Shown: one piece after another, positions 1 to 6,270 of the stretch
Layout of the letters: every line of letters begins with the position of its first letter
Position numbering within the stretch: the stretch's first letter is position 1
NCBI GenBank assembly: GCA_016867195.1
Contig: VGKE01000014.1
Span: 1-7,113, forward strand
Direction of reading: 5' to 3'
Length of the DNA stretch: 7,113 nt
From: Candidatus Nealsoniibacteriota bacterium
Lineage (GTDB): Bacteria; Patescibacteriota; Minisyncoccia; Minisyncoccales; GWA2-38-27
Position numbers and translations under genes: made by a program
Notes under the pieces: generated by a model
Told to the model about the DNA's origin: nothing
What the model saw: the letters and a program-made list of their open reading frames with translations, nothing else
Database searches by the model: none

Positions 1-1102
1 TGGGCAAATTAACCAAGTCCAAGGCGTTAAACTCTGGAAAAAACTCTTTTTCCAAAAATTCAGCATCAGCCGCTCCAATTCGAAAACTAATTAAAGTTCC
101 GATGTTGCCAAAAATCGCATCCCTGACCTCTGTGGTGGTTTCAGTCACCAATTGACCAATATATTGATGGGCAATAATTAAATTTAAATGGTACTTTCTG
201 GCTTCGGATAAAATATTGGCAAATGACTCGGTGATAAAATTCTGAAACTCGTCAACGTATAAAAAGAAGTCCTTTCTTTTTTCTTCAGGAATTCTCACTC
301 TTTCCATAGCCGCCAATTGAATCTTGGTAATCACCATTGAACCCAAAAGAGCGGAACTATCCTCGCCGATTCTTCCTTTGGAAACATTAATTAATAAAAT
401 TTTGCCGCTGTCCATTATTTTAGGAATGTCAATAGTGCTTTTTGATTGGCCGACAATATTACGAATTAAAGAAATGTTGAGAAATTGACCAACCTTATTC
501 TGAATAGGAGCGATTGCTTCATTGCGATAAGCCGGGGTCCATTCCTGATATTCATTAACCCAAAACGACTTTACCACCGGGTCTTGAACATTATTAACAA
601 TCCTTTGACGATAGTCCCTGTCAACTAAAATTCTCAAAACCCCCAGAAGAGTATTTCCCGGAGTGTCTAAAAGAGCCAAAATAGCATTCATTAAAATATA
701 TTCCATTCGAGCTGACCAGACATTAGACCAAATTTTGGTAAAGACCCCGATTAGACCCGAAGCAACCAGATGTTTATATTTCGGGTCAGAAACCTCTAAG
801 ATATTAAAAGCAATGGGGTATTCGGTATCAGCTGGATTGAAATAAACCACATCATTGATTCTATAAGAAGGGACCTGGTTTAAAACATCTTCAACAAATT
901 CTCCATGAGGGTCAACAATGGCTATTCCTTCGCCGTTTTGAATATCCTGAAGAGCCATATTTCTCAAAAGAGCGGTTTTACCAACGCCGGTTTTCCCGAT
1001 AATATAAACGTGCTGATAGCGGTCAGCTTTTTTTATTCCAAATGTCTGCTGCAGATTACGAAAAGTGGTTTTAGCGAAATAAGTTATATCGTTTTTTTTC
1101 AT
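1..1102 (-). CDS. VirB4/TraG-like P-loop ATPase (partial, C-terminus off the left edge)
   Basis: Seen: 367 codons from the ATG at 1102, still open at base 1. The product has a Walker A motif GKTGVGKT at residues 36-43, followed by a DPHGEF motif and FNPADTEYPIAFN, typical of the TraG/TraD/VirB4 (DUF87/HerA-like) ATPases. A Walker B, FFLYVDEFQNF, lies at about 279-289 with the catalytic Asp-Glu pair at 284-285; IIAHQYIGQL downstream fits the sensor-like 'AHQ' strand of the family. No membrane segment is visible. Known of the family: hexameric ring ATPases that move DNA or protein, or energise type IV secretion or pilus machines, at the inner membrane. Inferred: motor partner of the 445-residue membrane protein just upstream. 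The ATG follows that gene's TAG with no gap and in the same frame. An AAGGAGGT-like sequence lies about 24 bases upstream, too far for an ordinary ribosome site, so translation probably depends on coupling or readthrough. Substrate unknown. Confidence 0.85.
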   Translation of the reverse strand, partial: MKKNDITYFAKTTFRNLQQTFGIKKADRYQHVYIIGKTGVGKTALLRNMALQDIQNGEGIAIVDPHGEFVEDVLNQVPSYRINDVVYFNPADTEYPIAFNILEVSDPKYKHLVASGLIGVFTKIWSNVWSARMEYILMNAILALLDTPGNTLLGVLRILVDRDYRQRIVNNVQDPVVKSFWVNEYQEWTPAYRNEAIAPIQNKVGQFLNISLIRNIVGQSKSTIDIPKIMDSGKILLINVSKGRIGEDSSALLGSMVITKIQLAAMERVRIPEEKRKDFFLYVDEFQNFITESFANILSEARKYHLNLIIAHQYIGQLVTETTTEVRDAIFGNIGTLISFRIGAADAEFLEKEFFPEFNALDLVNLP

Positions 1103-2440
1103 CTAAGTGGGTAGGGCTGGCGGTGGACCTCCTTTTTTCGCTTCAACGTATGGTATGGAAGGAATAATAACCTTTGATGGAAAGTGGAATATGGTGGCTA
1201 ATTCTTCACTATTCAAAACCATAATCCCGCCAATGCCCGGCCCTTTATAACCAATCTCCAAAATAGGCAATCTCCGATAAAGGGGCAATTTCCCCTCCAT
1301 TGACCGGGGAAAAGTTGAAGGCAACCTTTGGCAATAAAGCCGGAAAAGCCGCCTTTTTCTAAAATAAAGACGACGTTTCGGTAAAAAATAATGGATTCTG
1401 GTCCTGGTTGCGCCCCAGTAAACAAAACCATTCATATCCTGGGTATTAAACTGATTAAGATAATTTCGCACCAACTTGGTACTAAGCCGGGGGGCGGGCA
1501 AATCCCTTTTATAAAGATGGACCATTCTCATCCAGACCTTAAAATTGAATTTAGAAATTTTATTGCTGACAGCCATTAACATCTCTCTCTCCCCCGGCGT
1601 CAATTTCATTTCCGGGGGAATAAATTCTTTTGATTCTTTTAGACCGCCCGGCGGTTCTCCGCTAACTAAAATATCAGCCGCTTCTAAAAGCATTGGTTTT
1701 GGCTTTGGTTTTTCCGGTCTGTTGGCTAATTTATCAATCAGTGCTTTCCCCCGGGTAATAAATGGAATATCTTTATTGGTAATCGGATTAACGACAATCT
1801 GAACCCAAAACCGTTCATCGCTTCTAATTTTGGAAAGCCCCTCCAATAAAGAATCCATAGCGTCAATTCTTTTCTCTTCTTGAGCGATTCTCTCCCCTTG
1901 CGGTTCAAAAAATGTTGGATAGGTCTTGATTGGATAAAGATAGTCCCTCATTTGAGTATAATCTTCGGCATAAAGATCCCATTCCTTGTTAGGAACATCT
2001 TGGGGAATTTTCTGAGTATAATCCTCGGCTAAAGAAATTTCAATATCGGGAAATTGAGAGTAAAAAGCCGATTCAATGGTGTTTCGCCATTCTTCTAAAA
2101 TACGAAAATAAAAATGAACCTTGCCCCCCAAACTAACTATTTCACAGGAAAACCAATAAGGGGTTGTGGGTAGTTCCCCTTCGCACCATCTTTCTCGCCA
2201 GTTTGCGCCATCATAAAATCCCCAGAGCATATTAAAAACATTCTCCATCGCTTTAAATGGTTTTAAAATTTCCTTTGGCGTTTTGACTTCCAATAGTATC
2301 CATTTATGTTTTTTATACCAGACGTCCCATCTAACCCAGTGGAAATAAAGGACTTTCAGGGGAAAAAAAAGAACAATCGGCAAAATAATCCACCAAAACC
2401 TTGAAATTATAAATAGTAAAAATAAGACAGGGTCTTGCAT
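1103..2440 (-). CDS. Membrane-anchored protein, N-terminal partner of the VirB4/TraG-like ATPase
   Basis: Seen: 445 residues starting at ATG 2440. A single strongly hydrophobic N-terminal segment (about 5-33) is followed by a basic/aromatic stretch and a soluble region. Residues 47-145 contain WILLEVKTPKE, then FSCEIVSLGGKVHFYFRI and QFPDIEISLAEDYT. I recall this pattern from the N-terminal half of long ATPase-fused proteins in Patescibacteria. About 240-275 is a Pro/Lys-rich linker; the C-terminal part has GIGGIMVLNSEELATIFHFP (about 402-421) and ends in a Pro-rich tail, GGPPPALPT. Stop is TAG at 1105-1103. Inferred: one membrane pass anchors a cytoplasmic domain that docks the ATPase encoded immediately downstream in the same frame. 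It starts 10 bases after the small membrane gene with no Shine-Dalgarno, so coupled translation is likely. No enzymatic motif is seen and the function is unknown. Confidence 0.8.
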   Translation of the reverse strand: MQDPVLFLLFIISRFWWIILPIVLFFPLKVLYFHWVRWDVWYKKHKWILLEVKTPKEILKPFKAMENVFNMLWGFYDGANWRERWCEGELPTTPYWFSCEIVSLGGKVHFYFRILEEWRNTIESAFYSQFPDIEISLAEDYTQKIPQDVPNKEWDLYAEDYTQMRDYLYPIKTYPTFFEPQGERIAQEEKRIDAMDSLLEGLSKIRSDERFWVQIVVNPITNKDIPFITRGKALIDKLANRPEKPKPKPMLLEAADILVSGEPPGGLKESKEFIPPEMKLTPGEREMLMAVSNKISKFNFKVWMRMVHLYKRDLPAPRLSTKLVRNYLNQFNTQDMNGFVYWGATRTRIHYFLPKRRLYFRKRRLFRLYCQRLPSTFPRSMEGKLPLYRRLPILEIGYKGPGIGGIMVLNSEELATIFHFPSKVIIPSIPYVEAKKGGPPPALPT

Positions 2441-2450
2441 AGTTTAAAAT

Positions 2451-2669
2451 TTAAAATAGATATTCCAAAATTAAAGCAATAAGAGTAATTAATATCGCGC
2501 CGACGGGAAAAATAATGCATATATATAAGAAGGGGACCATAAAAGCAATCACGATTCTCTGCGGTCTGGTATGTATTCTTGACCAATGATAACAAAAAGG
2601 GGCAAGAATCAGAAAAAAAATTAAAACCGCGACGCTCAGAATTTTTATTCCAATATCAAAGAAAATCAT
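2451..2669 (-). CDS. Small hydrophobic membrane protein, unknown function
   Basis: Seen: 72 residues, nearly all hydrophobic. A first membrane segment spans about 6-27. A short polar, basic loop (HWSRIHTRPQR, about 28-38) follows, then a long hydrophobic stretch from 39 to the end, interrupted by Pro-55, which could cross once or form a hairpin. There is no signal-peptidase or lipobox motif. It starts 2 bases after the stop of the sigma-4/HARE gene and ends 10 bases before the 445-residue membrane protein, with no Shine-Dalgarno, so it is almost certainly co-transcribed and coupled. Known: small hydrophobic proteins such as VirB2/VirB3-type subunits often sit beside VirB4-like ATPases. Inferred: a membrane component of the same module. 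I do not recognise the family and the resemblance is only in size and hydropathy. Confidence 0.7.
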   Translation of the reverse strand: MIFFDIGIKILSVAVLIFFLILAPFCYHWSRIHTRPQRIVIAFMVPFLYICIIFPVGAILITLIALILEYLF

Positions 2670-2671
2670 TT

Positions 2672-3670
2672 TTAAATTTCTTTAATCTGATATCTTCCGT
2701 CAGGATTTCTAAAAAAATGCGTTTTGTTGTTTAAATTAAGCAAAACAGTATTTGCCTTAACAAAACGTTGCTTAAGCACTTTATCAACAATCTCGTCTTT
2801 GGTTAATGGCTCTTTTGATTCTTTCAGGGTTTTAATTATCACCTCTCTAACAACTCCCGAGTCATAGCCCCATTCTTTTAAGGCGTAAAGACCCCGGCCG
2901 ACCAGAACAAATCTCTGGTCCTTAATAAGCTCGTTGTGGACGGTGGCTATTTGAACCGGCGATTGGGATCGAAAAGGCAACTTCCCAATCAACGAGGCAA
3001 TATCAGAAAAATGCAATGGTTTTTTTGTTTTTTTTAAGACCAAATAGGCCTTATCTTTTACGCCGCGGGGATTAATTTCCAACCAATTCCTTAAGCCATA
3101 CTTGCCTTCCGGACTTTTTTGAATTTCTTTTGAGAGTCCGATAAAAGAAAGGAAAATATTTTTATTGAGACACTGATTTTCCAGGAGCTCTTTCAGGGAA
3201 AGAAGTTTTCTTTCTTTTTCCAATCTTTTGATGGTTGATTCTGCTAATTTTTTAGCTCTGTCTATTGCTGTTTCTTTAATTGTCCAGAAGTTATAAAATT
3301 TTTCATCTTCGGAAATTCTTTTAAATCCCTGCCCTATAGATAATAGAAAATAAACATGATTTTGAAATTCATTCTTGCCCAGATACTCTAAAAAAGACTT
3401 TTCTTCTTTTAAGCCGCCAAAAAAACAGAGCGTTTTTTTAAGGAATTGGAAAATATTTTGATGATTTTTAATTTTTTTTTGAATCTCGCTTAGGCCGTAT
3501 TGCTCAATCTGGCGAACTCTTTCCCGGGTAAGTTCGTATCTTTCACCGACTGCTTCTAAGGTTTCCCTGCTTCCCTCTTTCAATCCAAAACGTCGCTCAA
3601 TAACATCAGCCGTTCTTTGAGGCAGGTTTTTTAATAAATCCGCGCAAATTGTTTGATAATTTAATTTCAT
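2672..3670 (-). CDS. Sigma-70 region 4 / HARE-HTH domain DNA-binding protein
   Basis: Seen (numbering from ATG 3670, 332 residues): residues 8-60 match sigma-70 region 4, with LPQRTADVIERRFGL, then ETLEAVGERYELTRERVRQIE, the classic helix-turn-helix signature of RpoD-type factors. No region 2 or 3 is present, so it cannot be a complete sigma factor. A charged helical middle (about 70-190) follows, then a HARE-type winged helix (about 202-265: AYLVLKKTKKPLHFSDIA and GRGLYALKEWGY), and a second winged-helix-like unit at about 272-330 (PLTKDEIVDKVL). HARE-HTH domains are known from RNA polymerase delta (RpoE) and chromatin proteins. Inferred: a transcriptional regulator or RNA polymerase accessory factor, possibly for its own operon. 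The frame is open up to an ATG at 3724, but the extra 18 residues come from a degenerate repeat, and the family-like sequence begins at MKLNYQTICADLL, so I prefer 3670; ATG 3679 is also possible. No Shine-Dalgarno precedes any of the three. Confidence 0.8.
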   Translation of the reverse strand: MKLNYQTICADLLKNLPQRTADVIERRFGLKEGSRETLEAVGERYELTRERVRQIEQYGLSEIQKKIKNHQNIFQFLKKTLCFFGGLKEEKSFLEYLGKNEFQNHVYFLLSIGQGFKRISEDEKFYNFWTIKETAIDRAKKLAESTIKRLEKERKLLSLKELLENQCLNKNIFLSFIGLSKEIQKSPEGKYGLRNWLEINPRGVKDKAYLVLKKTKKPLHFSDIASLIGKLPFRSQSPVQIATVHNELIKDQRFVLVGRGLYALKEWGYDSGVVREVIIKTLKESKEPLTKDEIVDKVLKQRFVKANTVLLNLNNKTHFFRNPDGRYQIKEI

Positions 3671-3682
3671 ATTAATCATCAG

Positions 3683-3732
3683 CGAATAACGAATTTTATA
3701 TTCGTAAATTCGTAACATATTCATTATTCGTT
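3683..3732. repeat. Degenerate ACGAAT/ATTCGT repeat tract
   Basis: The plus strand carries CGAATAA (3683-3689), ACGAAT (3689-3694), ATTCGT (3700-3705 and again at 3708-3713) and TTATTCG (3724-3730). The outer pair and the inner ACGAAT/ATTCGT pair (5-base loop) can nest as hairpins. The tract sits at the start of the sigma-4/HARE gene and overlaps the codons of its longest possible N-terminus. It is very AT-rich with no T-run placed to suggest a terminator. Confidence 0.5.
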
Positions 3733-3775
3733 GATTTCATTTATTATTCTATTGAACCATTTCTCAAGATGCCTG

Positions 3776-4669
3776 TCAATCCTGACGACGCCAGAGAAAC
3801 CAGGTTACTAGAATCGGAGCGGCTAAAAATATTGAGGAATAAGTTCCGGCTAAAATGCCTAAAATTAAAGCCAGAGAAAAATATTTTAAAGTGGCGCCGC
3901 CGAAAAAAAAGATGGCTGCGGAAACAAATAAAGTAGTTAGAGATGTATTAATTTGACGAACCAGGGTCTGGTTTAAACTCTCGTCCACGGCCTCTTCAAA
4001 TGACCCGCCCCTTTTTAAAAGATTTTCTCTTATTCTATCAAAAACAACCACTGTGTTATTGATTGAATAACCCAAAACAGCCAGCAAGGCGGTAATAATC
4101 GGTATAGAAATTTCAACGCCGTAAAATTTTCCCAGGACAGCAAAGACCCCCAGAGGAATTAAAACATCATGAGAAAGGGCCAGGACGCTAGTTATCCCGT
4201 ACTGCCAGGAACGAAGAGGCTTTTGAATTCTTCTGAAAGCCAGGGCAATATAGATAATCATTGCCAGCAAGGCCAGAATAATAACAATTTTGGTTTTGCT
4301 TTTTAATTCCCTGCCAATAGCGGGGCCTGTTAATTCAAATCTTTTTTCCTCTACTTTAAGCCCGTCTTCCTGCAACTTTTCCAATAATTCCCGATGCCTC
4401 TCTTCGTTAATTTCTTTCATTTTCAAAATCACCCCTCGTTCCCCGCTCGGCTGGATATAAAAAACGCCTAAATCAAAATCAATTAATTTCTCCCGGATCT
4501 CTTCGTTTGAAGGAATCTCTTCCTGGTATTCTATTTCCAAAATAGAGCCGCCGGTGAAATCAATCCCCAACCTCAAGCCAAAAACAAGCAAAGCAATAAT
4601 ACTTGCCGTGAGTAAAATTCCCGAAAAAATAAAGTAAATATTACGATATTTAATAAAGGGGATGTTCAT
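3776..4669 (-). CDS. secF: Protein translocase subunit SecF
   Basis: Role (known): with SecD and usually YajC, SecF joins SecYEG at the inner membrane and uses the proton gradient to pull exported proteins out of the channel. Seen: 297 residues, normal for SecF. A first membrane segment (about 11-31) is followed by the F1 motif GIDFTGG (35-41), a short periplasmic domain to about 112, GPAIG (115-119), and five further membrane segments at about 127-146, 155-178, 187-210, 240-258 and 262-290. LSHDVLIP (165-172) and LGYSINNTVVVFDRIREN (199-216) are the conserved transmembrane motifs, with the Asp-Arg pair at 211-212 and the 'INTSL' motif at 240-244. Stop is TGA, with a second in-frame TGA a few codons later. 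The ATG abuts seven copies of an 8-bp repeat and there is no Shine-Dalgarno, so initiation probably relies on coupling with secD. Confidence 0.97.
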   Translation of the reverse strand: MNIPFIKYRNIYFIFSGILLTASIIALLVFGLRLGIDFTGGSILEIEYQEEIPSNEEIREKLIDFDLGVFYIQPSGERGVILKMKEINEERHRELLEKLQEDGLKVEEKRFELTGPAIGRELKSKTKIVIILALLAMIIYIALAFRRIQKPLRSWQYGITSVLALSHDVLIPLGVFAVLGKFYGVEISIPIITALLAVLGYSINNTVVVFDRIRENLLKRGGSFEEAVDESLNQTLVRQINTSLTTLFVSAAIFFFGGATLKYFSLALILGILAGTYSSIFLAAPILVTWFLWRRQD

Positions 4670-4725
4670 TGTTCTATTGTTCTATTGTTCTATTGTTCTA
4701 TTGTTCTATTGTTCTATTGTTCTAT
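4670..4725. repeat. Perfect 8-bp tandem repeat (7 copies) filling the secD-secF gap
   Basis: Seven uninterrupted copies of TGTTCTAT on the plus strand (ATAGAACA in the sense of the sec genes) occupy 56 of the 59 bases between the secD stop and the secF ATG. The first bases of secF, ATGAACA, look like an eighth copy that lost one A. The transcript here would be A-rich and unstructured. Eight is not a multiple of three, but secD already stops before the array, so copy-number change would alter only spacing, not either protein. Confidence 0.97.
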
Positions 4726-4728
4726 TAT

Positions 4729-6087
4729 TTATCTCCATATCCAAATATATTTCTCAAACCTCGTGGTCGCAAATAATCTCATCAAATTTTTGGTTATAAA
4801 AATTGCCGAAAACATACTTAATAAAATCCCAATAGACAAAGTAAGGGCAAACCCTTGAATAAAACTGGTTCCGAACTGAAATAAAATCAAAGCAACAATC
4901 AAAGTCGTAACGTTTCCGTCTCTAATTGAAGGCCAGCTTCTTCTAAACCCCTCTTCTAAGGCAATGCTAAAACTTTTTTCTTCTTTTAGTTCTTCCCGCA
5001 TTCTGGAAAAAATCAAAATATTGGCGTCAACAGCCATTCCGATTGATAAGATAAAACCGCCGATTCCGGCCAGGGTTAAAGTTACCGGGATTAATTTAAA
5101 AAGAGACAAAATTAAGATAATATAAATAGCCAGAGACAAAGAAGCCAAAAACCCGGGGACTCTATAAAAAATAAGGAGAAAAAAAATAACTAATAAGAAA
5201 CCGTATAATCCCGCTTTTAAACTTTCTTCTAAAGAAATTTTTCCCAGGGTGGGACCAATGGATTGTTGAGAAATTATTGTTATGGGAACGGGAAGAGCTC
5301 CGGCATTAAGATTCCTGACCAATTCCCGGGCCGACTCAATAGTAAAACTGCCGGTAATCTGGGCTTGGCCGCCGGAAATTGTCTCCTGAACAACCGGCGT
5401 AGAAATCGGCATTCCATCAATATAAATTGCCAATAGTTTTCCGATATTCCTGGAAGTTAATTCCTCAAAAATTTTCGCGCCCTCGTCATTAAACTGAAGA
5501 GAAATAAAGGGGGTTCCAATAGTCTGCTCAAAGCCAAGTTCGGCCCTTTTTAAGTATTGCCCGGTCAGTGGCGTTGGCTGAAAATAAGGGTCTTCTAAAA
5601 TCAATTGCCAACCATCAATCTCCTGAATTTCTTCCCAGTCTCTTCCCTCAACATCTTTCTGTTTATCAAGAATTTTCTGGGTTTCTTCTTCTGCTTTCTG
5701 TTCCCTGAATTCCAAAAACGGGGTCTGGCCAATCATTTCAATTGCTTCAGCCGGGTCTTTAATGCCGGCCAGTTCCACAACCAAACGGTACTGGTCAGCC
5801 GCTTCCTGAACCCGAACAACCGGCTCGCTAACCCCGAAAAGATTAACCCTTCTCTCAATAATGTCTCGCAAACCCTGCATGGCAGAAGAATAATCCTCTT
5901 TTTCAACATTAGATAAATCCGCTTCATATAAAAGATGAATCCCTCCCTGTAAATCCAGTCCCAACTTAAAAGGAATGTCCCAAAATCCGGGAAATACTGT
6001 TTTGATATATTTTGGCTCGACCAAACTCCCAGCCAGAAAAGTCAGAATAATAATCCCGATTAAAGATAAGTAAACTTTCTTCCGCAT
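4729..6087 (-). CDS. secD: Protein translocase subunit SecD
   Basis: Role (known): partner of SecF in the proton-driven accessory complex of the Sec translocon. Seen (numbering from ATG 6087, 452 residues): membrane segment 5-23, D1 motif GLDLQGGIHL (43-52), IIERRVNLFGVSEP (about 76-89), FLEF (124-127), and a charged head-region stretch (about 130-165) rich in Glu and Lys. Then come FISLQFNDEGAKIFEELT (about 194-211) and the glycine-rich SGGQAQITGSF (238-248). The C-terminal half has five membrane segments between about 290 and 440, with GIGGFILSIGMAVDANILIF holding the conserved Asp at 354. Stop is TAA. The frame extends six codons upstream to an ATG at 6105, but MRKKVYLSLIG at 6087 is the usual SecD beginning and a TATAAA box ends 6 bases before it. 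secF follows after 59 bases, so the pair is an operon. Confidence 0.97.
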   Translation of the reverse strand: MRKKVYLSLIGIIILTFLAGSLVEPKYIKTVFPGFWDIPFKLGLDLQGGIHLLYEADLSNVEKEDYSSAMQGLRDIIERRVNLFGVSEPVVRVQEAADQYRLVVELAGIKDPAEAIEMIGQTPFLEFREQKAEEETQKILDKQKDVEGRDWEEIQEIDGWQLILEDPYFQPTPLTGQYLKRAELGFEQTIGTPFISLQFNDEGAKIFEELTSRNIGKLLAIYIDGMPISTPVVQETISGGQAQITGSFTIESARELVRNLNAGALPVPITIISQQSIGPTLGKISLEESLKAGLYGFLLVIFFLLIFYRVPGFLASLSLAIYIILILSLFKLIPVTLTLAGIGGFILSIGMAVDANILIFSRMREELKEEKSFSIALEEGFRRSWPSIRDGNVTTLIVALILFQFGTSFIQGFALTLSIGILLSMFSAIFITKNLMRLFATTRFEKYIWIWR

Positions 6088-6093
6088 TTCTAT

Positions 6094-6099
6094 TTTATA
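6094..6099 (-). promoter_or_regulatory. Possible -10 box of the secD promoter
   Basis: Reading leftward, TATAAA (continuing as TATAAAAT) ends six bases before the preferred secD ATG at 6087, which would place transcription start at or next to the ATG (leaderless mRNA). The -35 region is a T-run from the neighbouring hairpin and is a poor match to TTGACA, so this call is weak. Confidence 0.3.
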
Positions 6100-6116
6100 A
6101 CACATTTCCCCAAAAT

Positions 6117-6142
6117 AAAAAAGACCCCTCCCGGCCTTTTTT
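6117..6142. terminator. Hairpin terminator upstream of secD (possibly bidirectional)
   Basis: Arms AAAAAAGACC (6117-6126) and GGCCTTTTTT (6133-6142) enclose a 6-base loop. In leftward RNA all ten pairs form, one being G-U; in rightward RNA the same position is an A-C mismatch. T-rich tracts flank both sides. It overlaps the stop of the short open frame at 6142-6216 and lies just upstream of secD. It most likely ends leftward transcription from the former upstream gene or the insertion sequence and insulates the sec operon. Confidence 0.55.
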
Positions 6143-6216
6143 TATTTTTCAAATTTTCTATTTTCCATGGCAATGCTTATATTTATTTCCTTGCCCGCAG
6201 GAAGCGAATGCTGAAA
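6142..6216 (-). pseudogene. Possible 3' remnant of a gene cut by the insertion sequence
   Basis: A 24-codon frame with no start of its own at its upstream end runs leftward from an in-frame TAA next to the insertion-sequence boundary to a TAA inside the terminator. It reads about FQHSLPAGKEINISIAMENR, then KFEK. The mixed composition and the terminator right at its stop suggest the tail of a real gene whose body was lost or displaced by the insertion. It is too short to identify, and chance is not excluded. Confidence 0.3.
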
Positions 6217-6225
6217 TTAGATCTA

Positions 6226-6270
6226 TGTCAAGTACCCATTTTTTAGACACATTGTGTCTCTACGGGTACT
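6226..6270. repeat. Nested inverted repeat at the insertion-sequence end
   Basis: Outer arms AGTACCC (6231-6237) and GGGTACT (6264-6270) surround an inner palindrome AGACACA-T-TGTGTCT (6245-6259). Each half therefore reads AGTACCC, a short spacer (7 or 4 bases), then AGACACA. One half is the IS terminus; the other encodes the last residues of the transposase. It could be a doubled transposase-binding site or a leftward RNA hairpin blocking transcription at the IS edge. Confidence 0.7.

Noticed and set aside
1545..1802. Plus-strand open frame of 85 codons opposite the 445-residue gene
   Set aside because: Antisense shadow with no ribosome site or recognisable product.
3671..3724. N-terminal extension of the sigma-4/HARE protein to ATG 3724
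   Set aside because: The added residues are translated repeat sequence and precede the point where family-like sequence starts; kept only as an alternative.
3776..3778. UGA recoded to glycine (Gracilibacteria/Absconditabacteria code)
   Set aside because: UGA ends secF at the normal family length and also ends the coiled-coil gene at an ATGA overlap, so it is an ordinary stop.
4670..4725. CRISPR array from the tandem repeat
   Set aside because: The units are 8 bp, directly abutting and have no spacers; this is a simple tandem repeat.
5605..5916. Plus-strand open frame of 103 codons opposite secD
   Set aside because: Antisense shadow of a clearly conserved gene; composition follows from the secD codons.
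6167..6214. Plus-strand 15-residue peptide starting at ATG 6167
   Set aside because: Very short, no ribosome site, and opposite the better-supported remnant frame on the minus strand.
6226..6231. Outward-facing promoter from the IS end (TTGACA on the minus strand)
   Set aside because: No acceptable -10 box lies 15-19 bases further on; the hexamers there are GC-containing and unlike TATAAT.
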